Assembly (NCBI GenBank): GCA_003290165.1
Contig: QNQO01000533.1
Location: 496,001 to 560,000, forward strand
Direction: 5' to 3'
Source: Berberis thunbergii
Taxonomy: Eukaryota; Streptophyta; Magnoliopsida; Ranunculales; Berberidaceae
Length of the DNA: 64,000 nt
Both the position numbers and the translations under genes were made by a program. How positions within the stretch are numbered: position 1 is the first letter of the stretch; each line of letters opens with the position of its first letter. Shown piece by piece: positions 22,161-32,395 of this stretch. Below the pieces are notes generated by a model. It was not told where the DNA came from, searched no databases, and worked only from the letters and a program-made list of their open reading frames with translations.

Positions 22161-24789
22161 ATGGTGACTACTAGATCACGTAATAACGGAGAACAATGGG
22201 ACGTAGGGGTGGGCATCCCATCCCGCGATCCTGTTCCCATCCCGTCTCATCCCAATTTTTTTGGGTCTTAATGGGATTGAATAATTCCATCCCGATCTCG
22301 TCCCGTCCCGATCTAGAATGAGATGGGATGGAATGAAGATTTTCAATCCCGCCAATTTCGTCTCGTGCCGAGCTAATATTTATTATTAATATTTTTATTT
22401 ATTTATTTTAAAATTGCAATATTAGTGTAATTGAAGAAAAATGAATTTAGTTGAAATCAGTGTAATTGATATTAGTCTATATCTGCAACTACTTGATATT
22501 GGTTTATTTTTAGAATTCTAAATTAATTATTTAATTGCAAACTCTTTAAAACTCAAAATGGGATAGCTAACTACATTGGTGAGTTTTGACAATGAATTTA
22601 ATGACTGTTTTTTTTAAAGCAATAATGAAACATTCTTCTTAGCGCCCAAAATCTACTCATCATTTTGTTCACTATTCGAAATAGCAGAGCAGGTCCACCA
22701 TTGCAATTATACTGTCCTCCTCTTAGTCATTCAAAACTCTGCAGAAATCTTAATTATAGGGTGAATTTCAACTATTATTTATAGTAGTTTATTATGATAT
22801 TGCATACTCAATCTAAGGCCATCATTTATGTGTAGTTCTACGAATTGCCTTTGCCTTTTTTCAACTAAGCAAATTGGGTCTTGGGTAAGTAGTAATTTGT
22901 AAAAAAAATGAGAGCACGCTGATCCCGTCCGGAACCCGTTTGGGATGGGACGAGGTTGGGATGAGGTTTTTACCATCCCATCCCGTCCCGATCCCATATG
23001 AACGGGATGGGATAGGGATGGGTCTATCTTGTCCCATCCCGTCCCATGCCCACCCCTAATGGGACGCGTCAAACACTCCGACTGGTACTATACCCCGCTT
23101 TCCGCGATGCTGGTTATGCACGGGCAACAGACGCACGCCCTCGCGCCAGTAACATCAATGATGGACCTCAGGATAGATATACTGTCATCTCAAATGCAAC
23201 AAATCGCCAAAATGATGGAGGCTCTCACTCGGCAAAACCTTCTACCCGCTAATGGAAATCAGGAACAACACATGCCTTTGTTTCTCGATGATGTCAGAAA
23301 GCAAGCGCAGGAGAGTCGTGCCCCTACTAGTTCTCACTGAACCAAAGGAAGTGGCGCAGTTAACACAGAATCAACTTCCAAGGCTGAGAGGCTCAACCCT
23401 CGGAACCCCCTCCATAGTGGGGCACACGACCCAGATGTGCTATTTTGTATTTCAGTCCCACCTTTTGTGGATTGGATTATGAACGAGGCCCTTCCGAAAA
23501 TGTCCATGGCTCCTGAGCTCGACTTCTACGACATGACCACCGACCCATTCGACCACCTGTGCCAATACCAGCATGTAATTGCCCTCAAGGAAGGATCTGA
23601 GTTGGTGATGTGTCAAACCTTTCCCACTAGCCTGAAGAAAACAGCACTAACGTGGTTCCACAGCCTCCCGCCGAGGTCGATCAACACTTTCAAGATGTTG
23701 GCGAAGGAGTTCCTGACACGTTTCATCGAAAGTAAACGATTCTGAAACGGTTCACACTACATACTCAATCTGAAATATAGATCCCATAAGACGCTCAGAA
23801 AGTATGTCATGCGCTTCAATGACGAGCTGACACTCATTGACGGTTGCAGCGATGATATAGCTGTGACCGATTTTACCATGAGCCTAAAGGAAAGAAAGCT
23901 CTATGAAGACCTCACCTTGGAACCCCCTTTAGACATAACAAAACTCCTCAAGTGCGCCCAAAAGTACATTACTTTAGACGAGTTGAGGACCGTTAAAAGG
24001 GAAATCGAATGCGAGAATAAGCCCTCCGCTTTAAAGACAGAAGAGAGGGAAAAAGATGCAAGGATGAAGAAATGAGCAAGAGGAACTGTAATGATAAAAA
24101 GGAAGACCCTGGTCGGGCCAGGCCAGAAAAGCATCCAACTATATTAGATCTAGAGCCATGGGACCTCTCAATTCTAGCCTGTCAGACGTACTGGACTCCA
24201 TGAAAACTGGGAAGATCTGAAGTGGCATCCAAAGCAGCGCGGAAACCCCTCCAAGTGTGACAACAAGTACTGCTTGTACCACAACTGCAAGAATCTGAAG
24301 TATGAGATTGAGTACTGGATCCGCAGGGGCAAGCTAAAAGAAATTATGAACCCTAAAAGGGGATCAGAGCGATCCAGGAACCGGGGGGAGTCAATCAAAG
24401 AAATAGAAAAGGAGACCTCGTGCATAATCTATGTCCTTCATGGAGTCAGACCGAATGAAAATTAGATACAGATGTCCCGCAAACAGACTCTACTGGAAAT
24501 GCAGACACAACCCGTGGACGAGAACAAACGCATTTGGTACTCGAGGGTTTAGAGCCCCATTCCCACATTGACCTTTATGGACAAAGACCTCGAAGGAGTC
24601 CGAGCGCCACTCATCTCGGTCTTCATTGCAAGGTGGGAAGTTAAGAGAGCCCTGGTGGACACAGGGAGCTTGCTCATCGTCCTAATCTACAACGCGTTTC
24701 GCAATATGGACTTCAAAGAGGAGAACCTGACGCCTTCAGACTACTAGCTGATTGGATTCAACGAAGAGAAATGTTTTTTGATCGGGAAG
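22161..24789 (+). pseudogene. gag-protease of gypsy-2, interrupted
   Basis: The start ATG at 22161 gives MVTTRSRNN like gypsy-1, and after 14 codons it is cut by the hAT element 22204-23058. Gag resumes with MNEALPKMSMAPELDFYD (from 23479), FPTSLKKTALTWFHSLPPRS (about 23620), FLTRFIESKRF then a stop at 23743, MRFNDELTLIDGCSDDIAV (23809) and AQKYITLDELRT (23960). A segment reading KYCLYHNCKN...IEYWIRRGKL (24265-24335) matches the usual zinc-knuckle position of these elements. The aspartic protease core LVDTGSLLIVLIYNAF starts at about 24650. The protease is broken by CACTA-A at 24789 and continues at 39414. The structural protein would package element RNA. The frame is broken by several stops. 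Confidence 0.8.
22204..23058. mobile_element. hAT-type non-autonomous element
   Basis: A perfect 8-bp target-site duplication ATGGGACG flanks it (22196-22203 and 23059-23066). The termini TAGGGGTGGGCATCCCATCC and ATGCCCACCCCTA are inverted repeats. Subterminal regions are packed with CCCATCCCG / CGGGATGGG words. 855 bp, interior AT-rich, no transposase. Removing it and one TSD copy rejoins the gag reading frame (...NNGEQWD + ASNTPTGT). It shares the ten-base end TAGGGGTGGG with 11422-12291 but has a different subterminal repeat. Confidence 0.9.
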
Positions 24790-24813
24790 CACTACACCAA
24801 AAGGCCAATTTAG

Positions 24814-25028
24814 CCACGCCGAGATGGCCACGATTCTAAACCGTTGGTTAAGTTGCCACGGCAAAAAACCATGGCTATAATGACCAACGGCCTAAAACCG
24901 TGGCAAAAAAAAAAAAAAATTGGCCACGGCTTAAAACCGTTTGTTTATTTGCCACGGCCAAAAATCGTGGCTATAATGACCAATGGCTTAAAACCGTGGC
25001 TAAAAAATGGCCACGGGTCAAAACCGTT
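24814..25028. repeat. CACTA-A left subterminal repeat array
   Basis: Repeats of about 30-40 bp built from GCCACGG...AAAACCGTGGCTA, in both orientations, each able to form a short hairpin. The array continues after CACTA-B at 32238-32395. In CACTA elements such subterminal repeats are the binding sites of the element's DNA-binding protein; that role here is inferred. Frames at 24844-25044 are this array read as protein. Confidence 0.85.
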
Positions 25029-25339
25029 TACTACAAGAAAATAGTAATTTAGCGACGGTGGCCAAAGGTATTTACTAAATAATACAACGACGCTTGGCCA
25101 ACCGCCGCTAATAAAGGCGTCACTAGGTCATTCAATGACGGTTTTAAGCAACCGCTGGCATAACCGTCGCTAAATACTATATAGCGACGGTTTAATGTAG
25201 CGACGTTTATAACCGTCGCTAAATGCGATATAACGACGGTTATAAACCGTCGACAAAATTCGATGAACAATCCAACTTTTTGCCTTTTAGCGACGATTTG
25301 CAACCGCCGCTAAATTTCCTTTGATAATTCAAATTTTTT

Positions 25340-26246
25340 ACCATATAAAAATCACATTTTTCAACCTGTAGTGCTGTTTTTTCATTGGATGCAGATAATC
25401 TATCCAACATATGCACTACAACTTTTAGACTCAAATCAAAAAATCAAATATAAACAACGTCACTAAACTAAACTCATATGATACCATCATCATACATTAA
25501 GGGGAACTTTAATTTCATTTCAAAATAAATATTATACATGGTCCAGAAGAAAAATACAAATTAAAATTGTTACAAATTGTCAATGCTTACATCTAACAAC
25601 CAAAACCGAAGTTGTACAATGGTTGTCTCGGGGGCGTTGTCTACAGGGCCTCATCGACCTTGAGCTCATCAGTAAGCTGCTGGCCAAGATTAAGCTATCT
25701 AAGTTTAGTCTTAAAATTGCTCATCAGAAAGGCCTGGAATGGAATGCCCTTGAAGTCTGACAATTTACAAACAATTGTATGTCAAGTGGCAGCCAAAAAA
25801 CTGTTAAAGCAAAAACAAGAAATAAACAACTAATCTAAACAGAACACCAATTCCAAGAAACTCAAGGCATGGACAGAATCAAATTTTCTTAGTCAATACC
25901 ATTCATTGTCATCTCCTTCACTGATCAATGGGAGTTGAAAACATTTCAAATGAAAAGGACAAACTAAAATGATTTACTTTGCCAAATTGGATCAATTGAC
26001 AGTTGAGGACGGGATAGCAAATCCTAAGACGGGATGGCAAATCTACCATTCCTTGTCATCTTTTCACATCGATCGTAGCTTGAGCAGGTATTTCGAAATA
26101 TAGCTTCAAGGGTAAAAGCGATTGAGAAAACTGTCAAACAATCTTATATTCTGAGCAACATTTGAATATTTGGGTGCAACAACAATTAAAGTTTACATTG
26201 TACAACAATGGGCAGGAGAGGGAAAAACTAGAATGCCAGTAGTTAC
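25340..26246. other. CACTA-B interior, no gene recognised
   Basis: AT-rich. The frame at 25612-25833 has a Gly/Ser-rich start and no recognisable motif. A repeated phrase GACGGGATAGCAAATC / GACGGGATGGCAAATC occurs at 26009-26044. Confidence 0.4.
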
Positions 26247-26325
26247 CTAGTTTCTATTGAGACATTCCACTGCCCATAGTGCTCCTGAGCAAAAGCTGGA
26301 CGGCACAGTGGGTCATGAGTAAAGC
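26247..26325 (-). pseudogene. Orphan captured exon, unknown gene
   Basis: On the minus strand it is a 79-bp segment with acceptor-like CTTCAG before and donor GTAACT after. It is open in one frame and reads FTHDPLCRPAFAQEHYGQWN followed by VSIET. The rich, non-repetitive composition and the splice borders suggest a real exon, but I do not recognise the family. It lies downstream, on the same strand, of the phytyl-ester-synthase-like exons at 26985-27098 and may be from a different gene. Confidence 0.4.
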
Positions 26326-26984
26326 CTGAAGCATCACAGGTTAACATTACTAAGAAACTTTCAAATAGCCAGCTAGAAGAGGGAAAACCTCTAGTCATAC
26401 ATGCGAGGAACAACCTATTTGTAATTGCTTATTCAAATACACTCGAACTCAACTTCTATATCATTGGCCAAAGCTCATTTTTGAGTATCTGCAAAAAGGA
26501 ATACCCTTGCCACTGTCAATCACTCCATGCAGCGCACAAGTAAAAACATATTTGATAAGTGTAACATATTAAAATACACTCGGTTGGAAAATGCGAAAAG
26601 TTTGACTTGCCTGCGGGGTTTGTTCTGTCGTTGGCCAAATTCATCATTTACAAGCTCTATCCACAAATAGGCACAATTAGTTTAGAATAATATGAGAAGC
26701 AGAAAATACACGGAACTTAACATTGAGTAAAAATAGAAAGCGCATATATAGAATATTCAATTGACATTTATAGCTTGAAGAAAGCGCATGACATTTGAAC
26801 TTGACATTTGACATATCGGTTGACTTTAGAAACTCGAGAAATAAATAACGAAAAAGTATAAAAAGAGCTTCAGTCTGCTCTGATCAAGCTCCAAGGGTGA
26901 CAGAAAACAATAAAACCCATGCAACATGAATATAAATTTTCATCATCGAGAGCTTCAGTCTGCTCTAATTGTGTATAAGCTTAC

Positions 26985-27853
26985 TTCTGCTATGTCATCT
27001 TCTCCAACAACTCCAAATGGTATAATCGTGGCCTCAAATCGAGCATCCATTCTCACAAACTCAGGCTAATCTGGCCAAAACAACTTGTATTCCTCACCCT
27101 GAAGATCATCAAAGTTATACTATTAGATTTGAGAATTAAAATGTTAAATGACAATTTTTTCATTCATCAAAATTCATGATATATATCACCAAGGAGGGTA
27201 AGACACCAGCTATTTCTGCTACATTGATTGTCTTCAAAAAATCACGTATTAGGTTCATAAATCACATTTAGGTATTTGATAAGCACCACGTCAGTGCAAG
27301 GCTCTGTAGGTGAAGACGTGTTACAGCCTTGCAGATAATGGAGGGTCTTTGTCAAAATCATTTACCATGTCAACCATATTGAATCGGCCATGTATGGCAC
27401 AAAGGCTGAACAAATAAGCAATCCATACACGTGACAAAAAAAAGATTATTACATGTTTCTCTTTTTCTAATTCTATATTCCAATTGTTTAACGACTTCGA
27501 TTAAGCTTCCAAAGAACTCAGTGAAAAAACAAGATTAATGCAATGCTCTAGATCAACAAACTGATAACCAAACAACAGTGAGATGTATAAGATTCCAAAG
27601 AGAGACAACAATAATACAAAAAAATTCATGTCAAGGCATAGCTACATGTATGATTTTTTGGGTTTAATTTTATGAGCTAGACAACAATAGAATATGAAGA
27701 TCACCAGTTTATAATAAACTAGAGATAACCTCACCAGAAATAAGAAAAACAAAAAGTATTAAATGACATGAGAAAGTTTAGCATACCTTACGATGCAGAG
27801 TCTCACGTGCACCACCAGGATAAAGGAGAACAAACTCATTTGATGACAATCTA
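26985..27853 (-). pseudogene. Phytyl ester synthase-like (PES) exon fragments
   Basis: Two minus-strand exons. The first (27853-27787) reads RLSSNEFVLLYPGGARETLH-RK and ends at donor GTATGC. The second (27098-26985), after acceptor CAG, reads GEEYKLFWPD-stop-PEFVRM and then IIPFGVVGEDDIAE, ending at donor GTAAGC. YPGGxRE, YKLFWP, EFVRM and PFGVVGEDD are signature pieces of the plastid acyltransferase-like proteins PES1/PES2 (esterase/lipase family), which move fatty acids onto phytol and diacylglycerol in plastoglobules. A TAG stop within the second exon and the loss of all other exons make this non-functional. The intron between them (27099-27786) is retained. A Helitron is inserted exactly at the upstream end of the first exon. 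Confidence 0.8.
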
Positions 27854-29290
27854 TCTTACAATACATATAGGTTTTTTTACTGTTCATACACAGTGATTAC
27901 AGTGTGTTTGTCCTACGTGGCACCACTTATATCCTTGGCAGAAGTTTAAGTGAAAAAAAAATCGATGTTTTCCTCATTCTCTCATTTCCCCTCTCTTCCT
28001 CTACCCAAACCCCTCCCACCAAGCATTGAAGAAGAAGGACGAAAGAAGAAGCTCCTCTTCCTCTACATCTCATCTTCTTCTTTAGATCTGAAGTTATTTT
28101 TTTGGCAGAAGTTGTTTCTTCTTCTTCCATTCTCTTCTTCCTCTCGCAGCCCTCTCGCAGAGCAGCCCCTCTTTTCATTTTTCACTTTCCTTTATTATCT
28201 AAGTGGTCGAACTTTTGGAACAGAGAAGATCTCAAGTTCTTCAGCCCCTTTCTTGGAGATGTCCAGCTCTTCTACCGCTTCTCGCAAGGTTTCCCCAATT
28301 CTCCCTAATTTCGCCCTAATTTCGATTCTAATATTTCATTTTACTATTCCAAAACCCATTCTTTCACTCTTCCTAATATTGATTGGTGTTTTTGGTCTTG
28401 CCCAGTGTAATGGTCTCGGGTGGAGATTATCAAGTAATTAATCTCCCTCCAATAGGTAAGCTTCTTCATCCTTCACTCAATCTCGGGTGTAATGGTCTTG
28501 CCCAGTCTTAGGTGTTGCATATGTTTTTTTGCTTTAATTTGTGTTGAAAATGAACTATATGTGAATGTTTTGAATTTGAAATGATATTAGAGTCATGTTC
28601 ATGTAGCAGGTTATGATTTTCTTGGGGAACTTTACATATAAGGTGTTTGATGAGCAGCCTCATAGAAGAAGATATTACCTCCACAAATCCTTGACTGACT
28701 TGATTCTTCTCAATCAATTATCTCTTAGGTGTCGGTAAGCTTTTCTGCGAATTCCCATTTCGTTTCTCAATTGCTGTTTATTCATCTTTCCATTATGTTA
28801 TGAGTTTTTATAGGAAGTCAATCAAGTTTTTTCCTGAATTTCAATCATGGGGTTTGTGTAAATTTCAATAGGGATCCCATATTTGTGTGCTGAATGTATG
28901 TCGAAAGGTGTTTGGTTAGTCCATTACATATTGCATCATAGCATTATCATAATTCACTACTTAGATTATAGAAAAATGGAAATTTGAAGAATTATTTTAT
29001 TCGTCATGTATTTTTCAATTTGATCTTAGTGAAGGGTGTTTGTATATCTGTTTGCTCAACTATAAGGTTTTGTTTCACTTTTATTGTTTCTTAGCATACA
29101 AAACTACCATTGATTGGTATGTGGTTTTAGTTGAATACGCCAAATTCTTAACAACACTGTGATGTAGCTTAATAAGTTTTGGCTTATATATCATGTTCAT
29201 GAACAATTCAAAGAGGGTTGTGTTCATGAATAGAGTCGTGAAGATAGAATGTACTATGAGGTAGTGCCAACGGCACGGGTATTACACTAG
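27854..29290 (+). mobile_element. Non-autonomous Helitron
   Basis: 5' end TCTTACAATACATATAGG preceded by A (27853). 3' end is a short hairpin GTGCCAACGGCAC (29264-29276), then GGGTATTACACTAG ending at 29290 and followed by T. This is the classical Helitron pattern: TC start, hairpin a dozen bases before a CTAG end, insertion between A and T, no target duplication, no terminal inverted repeats. Length 1437 bp, no Rep/helicase. It sits at the upstream end of the first phytyl-ester-synthase-like exon, so the Helitron arrived after that gene fragment was captured. The interior has a pyrimidine-rich 5'-leader-like stretch (27960-28260). Confidence 0.75.
28258..28287 (+). pseudogene. Possible first codons of a UBC15/16-type E2 gene
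   Basis: Within the Helitron, after a long pyrimidine-rich leader, an ATG gives MSSSSTASRK, followed by a splice-donor-like GTTTCC. The start of plant ubiquitin-conjugating enzymes UBC15/UBC16 is similar (Met, Ser-rich, SRK). The match is only ten residues and nothing further of the gene was found, so this is a weak suggestion of captured promoter, leader and first exon. The 163-codon frame 27950-28441 over it is mostly leader and intron and is not taken as a gene. Confidence 0.2.
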
Positions 29291-29455
29291 TAACCTATAC
29301 AAGTTGCTTGGTCTCTACAAAATATAAGTTTGGAAACAAAATAGAAGATTCAACTGACATTTATAGCTTGAAGAAAGCGCATGACATTTGAACTTTTCCT
29401 TTCACTCACCAGCTATACAAATAATGTAAAGAAGTCAACTGATATGGAGAAAATA

Positions 29456-29848
29456 TTACAGGGGGCAATAGATGACATAGTTGTCGGCAGGGCAATTTGA
29501 TTGAAATAGATCTTGACAGTTAGGACTGCATTCATTATCAGCTTCATTACCGCCCTGTGTAGCTTCCTCTACAACTTGACCCTGCAGCAATACTAGGACT
29601 GCATTCGAAATAATTTCATCCACCTTGAAACCATGCGCAGCCTCCGAAAGTCTCTCATCGCTTGCTTCAACCACAAATTTTGCGTCCCCTGCCTTCTTAC
29701 TAACAGCAGCATTAGCTGCATCCCCTGCCCCCTTGCAAGCAACAACATCAGCTGCGTCCCTGGCCAGTCCAGAATCTATCTTACCATTATCAATCATTCC
29801 AGTCTCGTCCGCAATCTCTGCTGCTGTTTCAAGCCTGCAACCGGTGGT
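29456..29848 (-). pseudogene. Open Ala/Asp-rich captured exon, unknown gene
   Basis: On the minus strand, after a possible acceptor TTGCAG at about 29849, an open frame of about 130 codons runs to a stop at 29456. It includes TAAEIADETGMIDNGK, DAADVVACKGAGDAANAAVS, FVVEASDERLSEAAHGF and a C-terminal part with four Cys (NECSPNCQDLFQSNCPADNY). The composition is protein-like and quite unlike surrounding AT-rich DNA. I do not recognise it. Upstream on the same strand, at about 29905-29865, a short stretch EIERALQAASEEGL ends in a stop and may be another exon of the same gene. Confidence 0.4.
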
Positions 29849-29909
29849 GTGTCAGACCACTACAAACCTTCCTCCGAGGCTGCTTGTAATGCCCTCTCAA
29901 TCTCACTAG

Positions 29910-31001
29910 AAGTATACCCTCCCAATCCATGTGTCTTCTATTAATTTTAGAAGCTTTCTAATGGCTGCCTCTTCCCGAACTCACAACAAAAATCTTTGGC
30001 TAATAATTAAATAAAATGGCTTAAGTTTATGGAGTCACCATTCTACATAAGTAGTACTAAAACTTTATTGTGGAAGAAGCAGCTCGAGTTACCTTCAAAC
30101 CAGAAATACCTGCAATAAGATAAGGATCTCTATATATAACTTTAATTTTCAACACTATACACTTAAATTCAATCTTTTGAACTTGAAAGATAAGATATCG
30201 TTTAGGGATTTTTTTTATTTGTCGGCAAGCGCCTAACAGAAAACTTGTCCAATCTTCTACTATCCCTATTGGCATTCTCCAAAGTGGGAAGGCACAAAAC
30301 GACACACCTAAATAAAATGAAACTCTAAAGGCAATGGAGTAATTCAAGATTATCAACACTATAATGGCTTACATCGCTGATGATAGCACCCAAAAACCTA
30401 ATGAGATTAAGATCCAAGATTAAACAAGCATTAGGTCATAGCATCAAAGTTACCGCTCCACCTTCCCCATTCAGTTTTATCAAAATTTTACTGCTATGAT
30501 CTCCACCCGACTGGTATTTTAGAACAATTAAAGTGTCATGCAAAAGATATTTAAAAAACAAACCCAAGAATCAATTTACTCAAAACCTATCTATCAAATT
30601 GGAGCTCAAAATACTACAAGAACATTATATTGAAATCCCATAATATACTCTCACATACTACCAAAAAGATATACCACTAAGAAATGGGTGCAATTGAACC
30701 AAATAAATAAGCAAGCAATCAGAATATCCAACCAAAAAAATAAAATAAAAACTAACCTTCTCTGTAACCAACTCAAAGTAACTTATCTATGCTCCAATTT
30801 TGACACCAAAAAGAGGAGAAGTGAAGGGGGCTTACTAGCCTACAACATCAACTACTGATTTAGGTGCTCTTTCAAGGAGTTTACCTTAACTATAAGATAA
30901 GGATCTTTCAATTGTTTTTTTGTTTTGTATAATAGAATGGTTATCTCCTAAATTTTGAGGCCAAGATTTTTAATACATTTAAGCAAGGTTAATGCATATA
31001 C
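29910..31001. other. CACTA-B interior, no gene recognised
   Basis: AT-rich DNA with no motif I can name. The minus-strand frame at 30057-30359 is poorly protein-like. Probably intron or spacer of captured DNA. Confidence 0.4.
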
Positions 31002-31271
31002 CAGTAACCAGCAATTGCTGCTTTTGTTCCTGAATAAAATCCTTCCCATTTGGTTCTTCCAAGCTCATCAAGATGTGCATGCCTGTCATGGTAAAAAAAA
31101 TTATGTCAACAAAAACTAAATACAAGAACATTAGACAGAGGAGACAGTCCACTTTTCCTGTTTAAAGAGGAAACTTAAGTTAATATCAAAGGTTAGTTAC
31201 CTTTCACATATATTGTATCCCTCAATACTGTCAGGTTTTATCTCAATCGAAACCCATGGAACTGCTACAAG
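31002..31271 (-). pseudogene. Two consecutive captured exons, unknown gene
   Basis: Minus strand. Exon 31271-31201, between acceptor TACTTAG and donor GTAACT, reads LVAVPWVSIEIKPDSIEGYN then ICE. Exon 31082-31002, between acceptor ATGACAG and donor GTATAT, reads HAHLDELGRTKWEGFYSGTK then AAIAGYW. The split codon AG|G joins them in phase as Arg, and the intron is 118 bp with correct borders. Both exons are open with no stop. This is strong evidence for a genuine gene fragment captured with its intron, but I cannot assign a family. Confidence 0.55.
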
Positions 31272-31876
31272 CTAAGTACTGAAATCATGGGTTTTGATGT
31301 TGCAATAGGTCAGTACTATTCTGTTTGGTGAAGAATTACTGAACTCCATAATTGCACATAATGGACATTAAAAATATTCGAATTTTATGTAGAAATACAA
31401 TCTAATCTTATATAAAATAAAACAAAAATGGGAAAAGCCCCTAAAATTGGAAAATGAAGGAAGCAGGTAGGTAGGTACCTGGCGTTAGAGATTTCTCAAA
31501 GATGTAATTGTTGTTAGCAAGAATAGGGATGAGAAAGAGAGCCAAAACCCTGCAGTAGAGCAAAGAAACTACTATTCTCTTGTTGTCTCTCTCGGAATCT
31601 CAAAACATCATCAATCTGATGGATCGATTCTACTTCTCCTTCTCCAAACACCACCAATCTCTCCACCCTAAAACACTCAATCGAATCCCAATCCAACATC
31701 GTCATCTCCCTCCAACGACTCTTCCTCTCACCAAATCACCTAATCGGCCCTAACGGTTGTTCTCTTCTCCGACTCTGTGTGTTATGGAGAGTAAAGAGAA
31801 TTTAAGGGATTTTTAGTTTATATGTTGTAATGGCATTTTTGTAACAACACAAAGGTAAAATTAAATTGATGTTTTA
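31272..31876. other. CACTA-B interior, possible captured leader
   Basis: Non-coding by eye. 31560-31800 is rich in TCTC/CCAATC on the plus strand. Read on the minus strand it may be the 5' leader of the two-exon fragment at 31002-31271, because it lies upstream of it; this is inference. The frame 31514-31705 shows no known motif. Confidence 0.35.
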
Positions 31877-32067
31877 GGGAAATTCTAAATGTCGAGGGAA
31901 AGAGCGAGGAAACCAGCGAGGTAAACGAGGTGGCGGGGGGTGAACCGTTCACCCCCCTCGAGATGTTTTTCGCGCGCGCATCTCGAGGGGGGTGAACGGT
32001 TCACCCCCCGCCACCTCGTTTACCTCGCTGGTTTCCTCGCCCTTTCCCTCGACACATAGAATCGCCC
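31877..32067. mobile_element. Foldback MULE with 89-bp arms
   Basis: Left arm 31877-31965 and right arm 31979-32067 are reverse complements with 84 of 89 positions matching by my count. The loop is only 13 bases (TTTTTCGCGCGCG). A perfect 9-bp target-site duplication GATGTTTTA flanks it (31868-31876, 32068-32076), as made by Mutator-like transposases. The arms start GGG and are GC-rich (GTGAACCGTTCACCCCCC), in sharp contrast to the AT-rich surroundings. No coding capacity. The transcript would form an almost perfect hairpin of the kind processed into small RNAs (inference). It lies close to the right subterminal repeats of CACTA-B. Confidence 0.9.
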
Positions 32068-32237
32068 GATGTTTTATGTATAACAGCGGTTATACCGTCG
32101 TAATTAATTAGAACCGTCGTTAGACAATATTATTTTACAATGGTTGAAAAACCGTCGTTAAATAATTTATTTAGGGGCGTTTTTTTCAAACCGTCGCTAC
32201 ATAACCGCCGTTAAACTCCCAATTTATTGTAGTGGTT

Positions 32238-32395
32238 GGTGTATTAGCCACGGCTAAAAACCGTGGCTATAATGACCAACGGTTTAAAACCGTGGCTAAA
32301 AAAAAATGCCACGGCTAAAAACCGTGGCTATAATGAGCAACGGTTCAAAACCGTGGCTAGAAGGGGCAACGGCTAAAAATCGTTGCTAAATGAGA
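32238..32395. repeat. CACTA-A left subterminal array, continued
   Basis: Continuation of the array cut by CACTA-B: CCACGGCTAAAAACCGTGG at about 32249, 32308 and variants, spaced by CTATAATGACCAACGG. The two arrays together match the single array 54310-54490 of CACTA-C. Confidence 0.85.

Larger units (their letters stand above)
25029..32234. mobile_element. CACTA-B nested in CACTA-A
   Basis: Left end TACTACAAGAAAATAGTAAT (first C lost), right end on the other strand CACTACAATAAATTGGGAGT; a 3-bp target-site duplication GTT flanks it (25026-25028, 32235-32237). Removing it restores CCGTT|GGTGTATTAGCCACGG, matching CCGTTGGTGTGTTTGCCACG at 54332 in the uninterrupted repeat array of CACTA-C. Its own subterminal repeats differ: AGCGACGGTT / AACCGTCGCTA (25050-25310 and 32085-32215). 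The interior carries phytyl-ester-synthase-like exons and other exons on the minus strand, a Helitron and a foldback MULE. No transposase seen. Confidence 0.9.

Noticed and set aside
27950..28441. 163-codon plus-strand open frame in the Helitron
   Set aside because: Low-complexity Ser/Leu/Phe text from a pyrimidine-rich leader and intron-like DNA; no motif, and an antisense frame is equally open.
29625..29944. Two plus-strand frames of about 100 codons
   Set aside because: They are complements of the more protein-like minus-strand exon 29456-29848.
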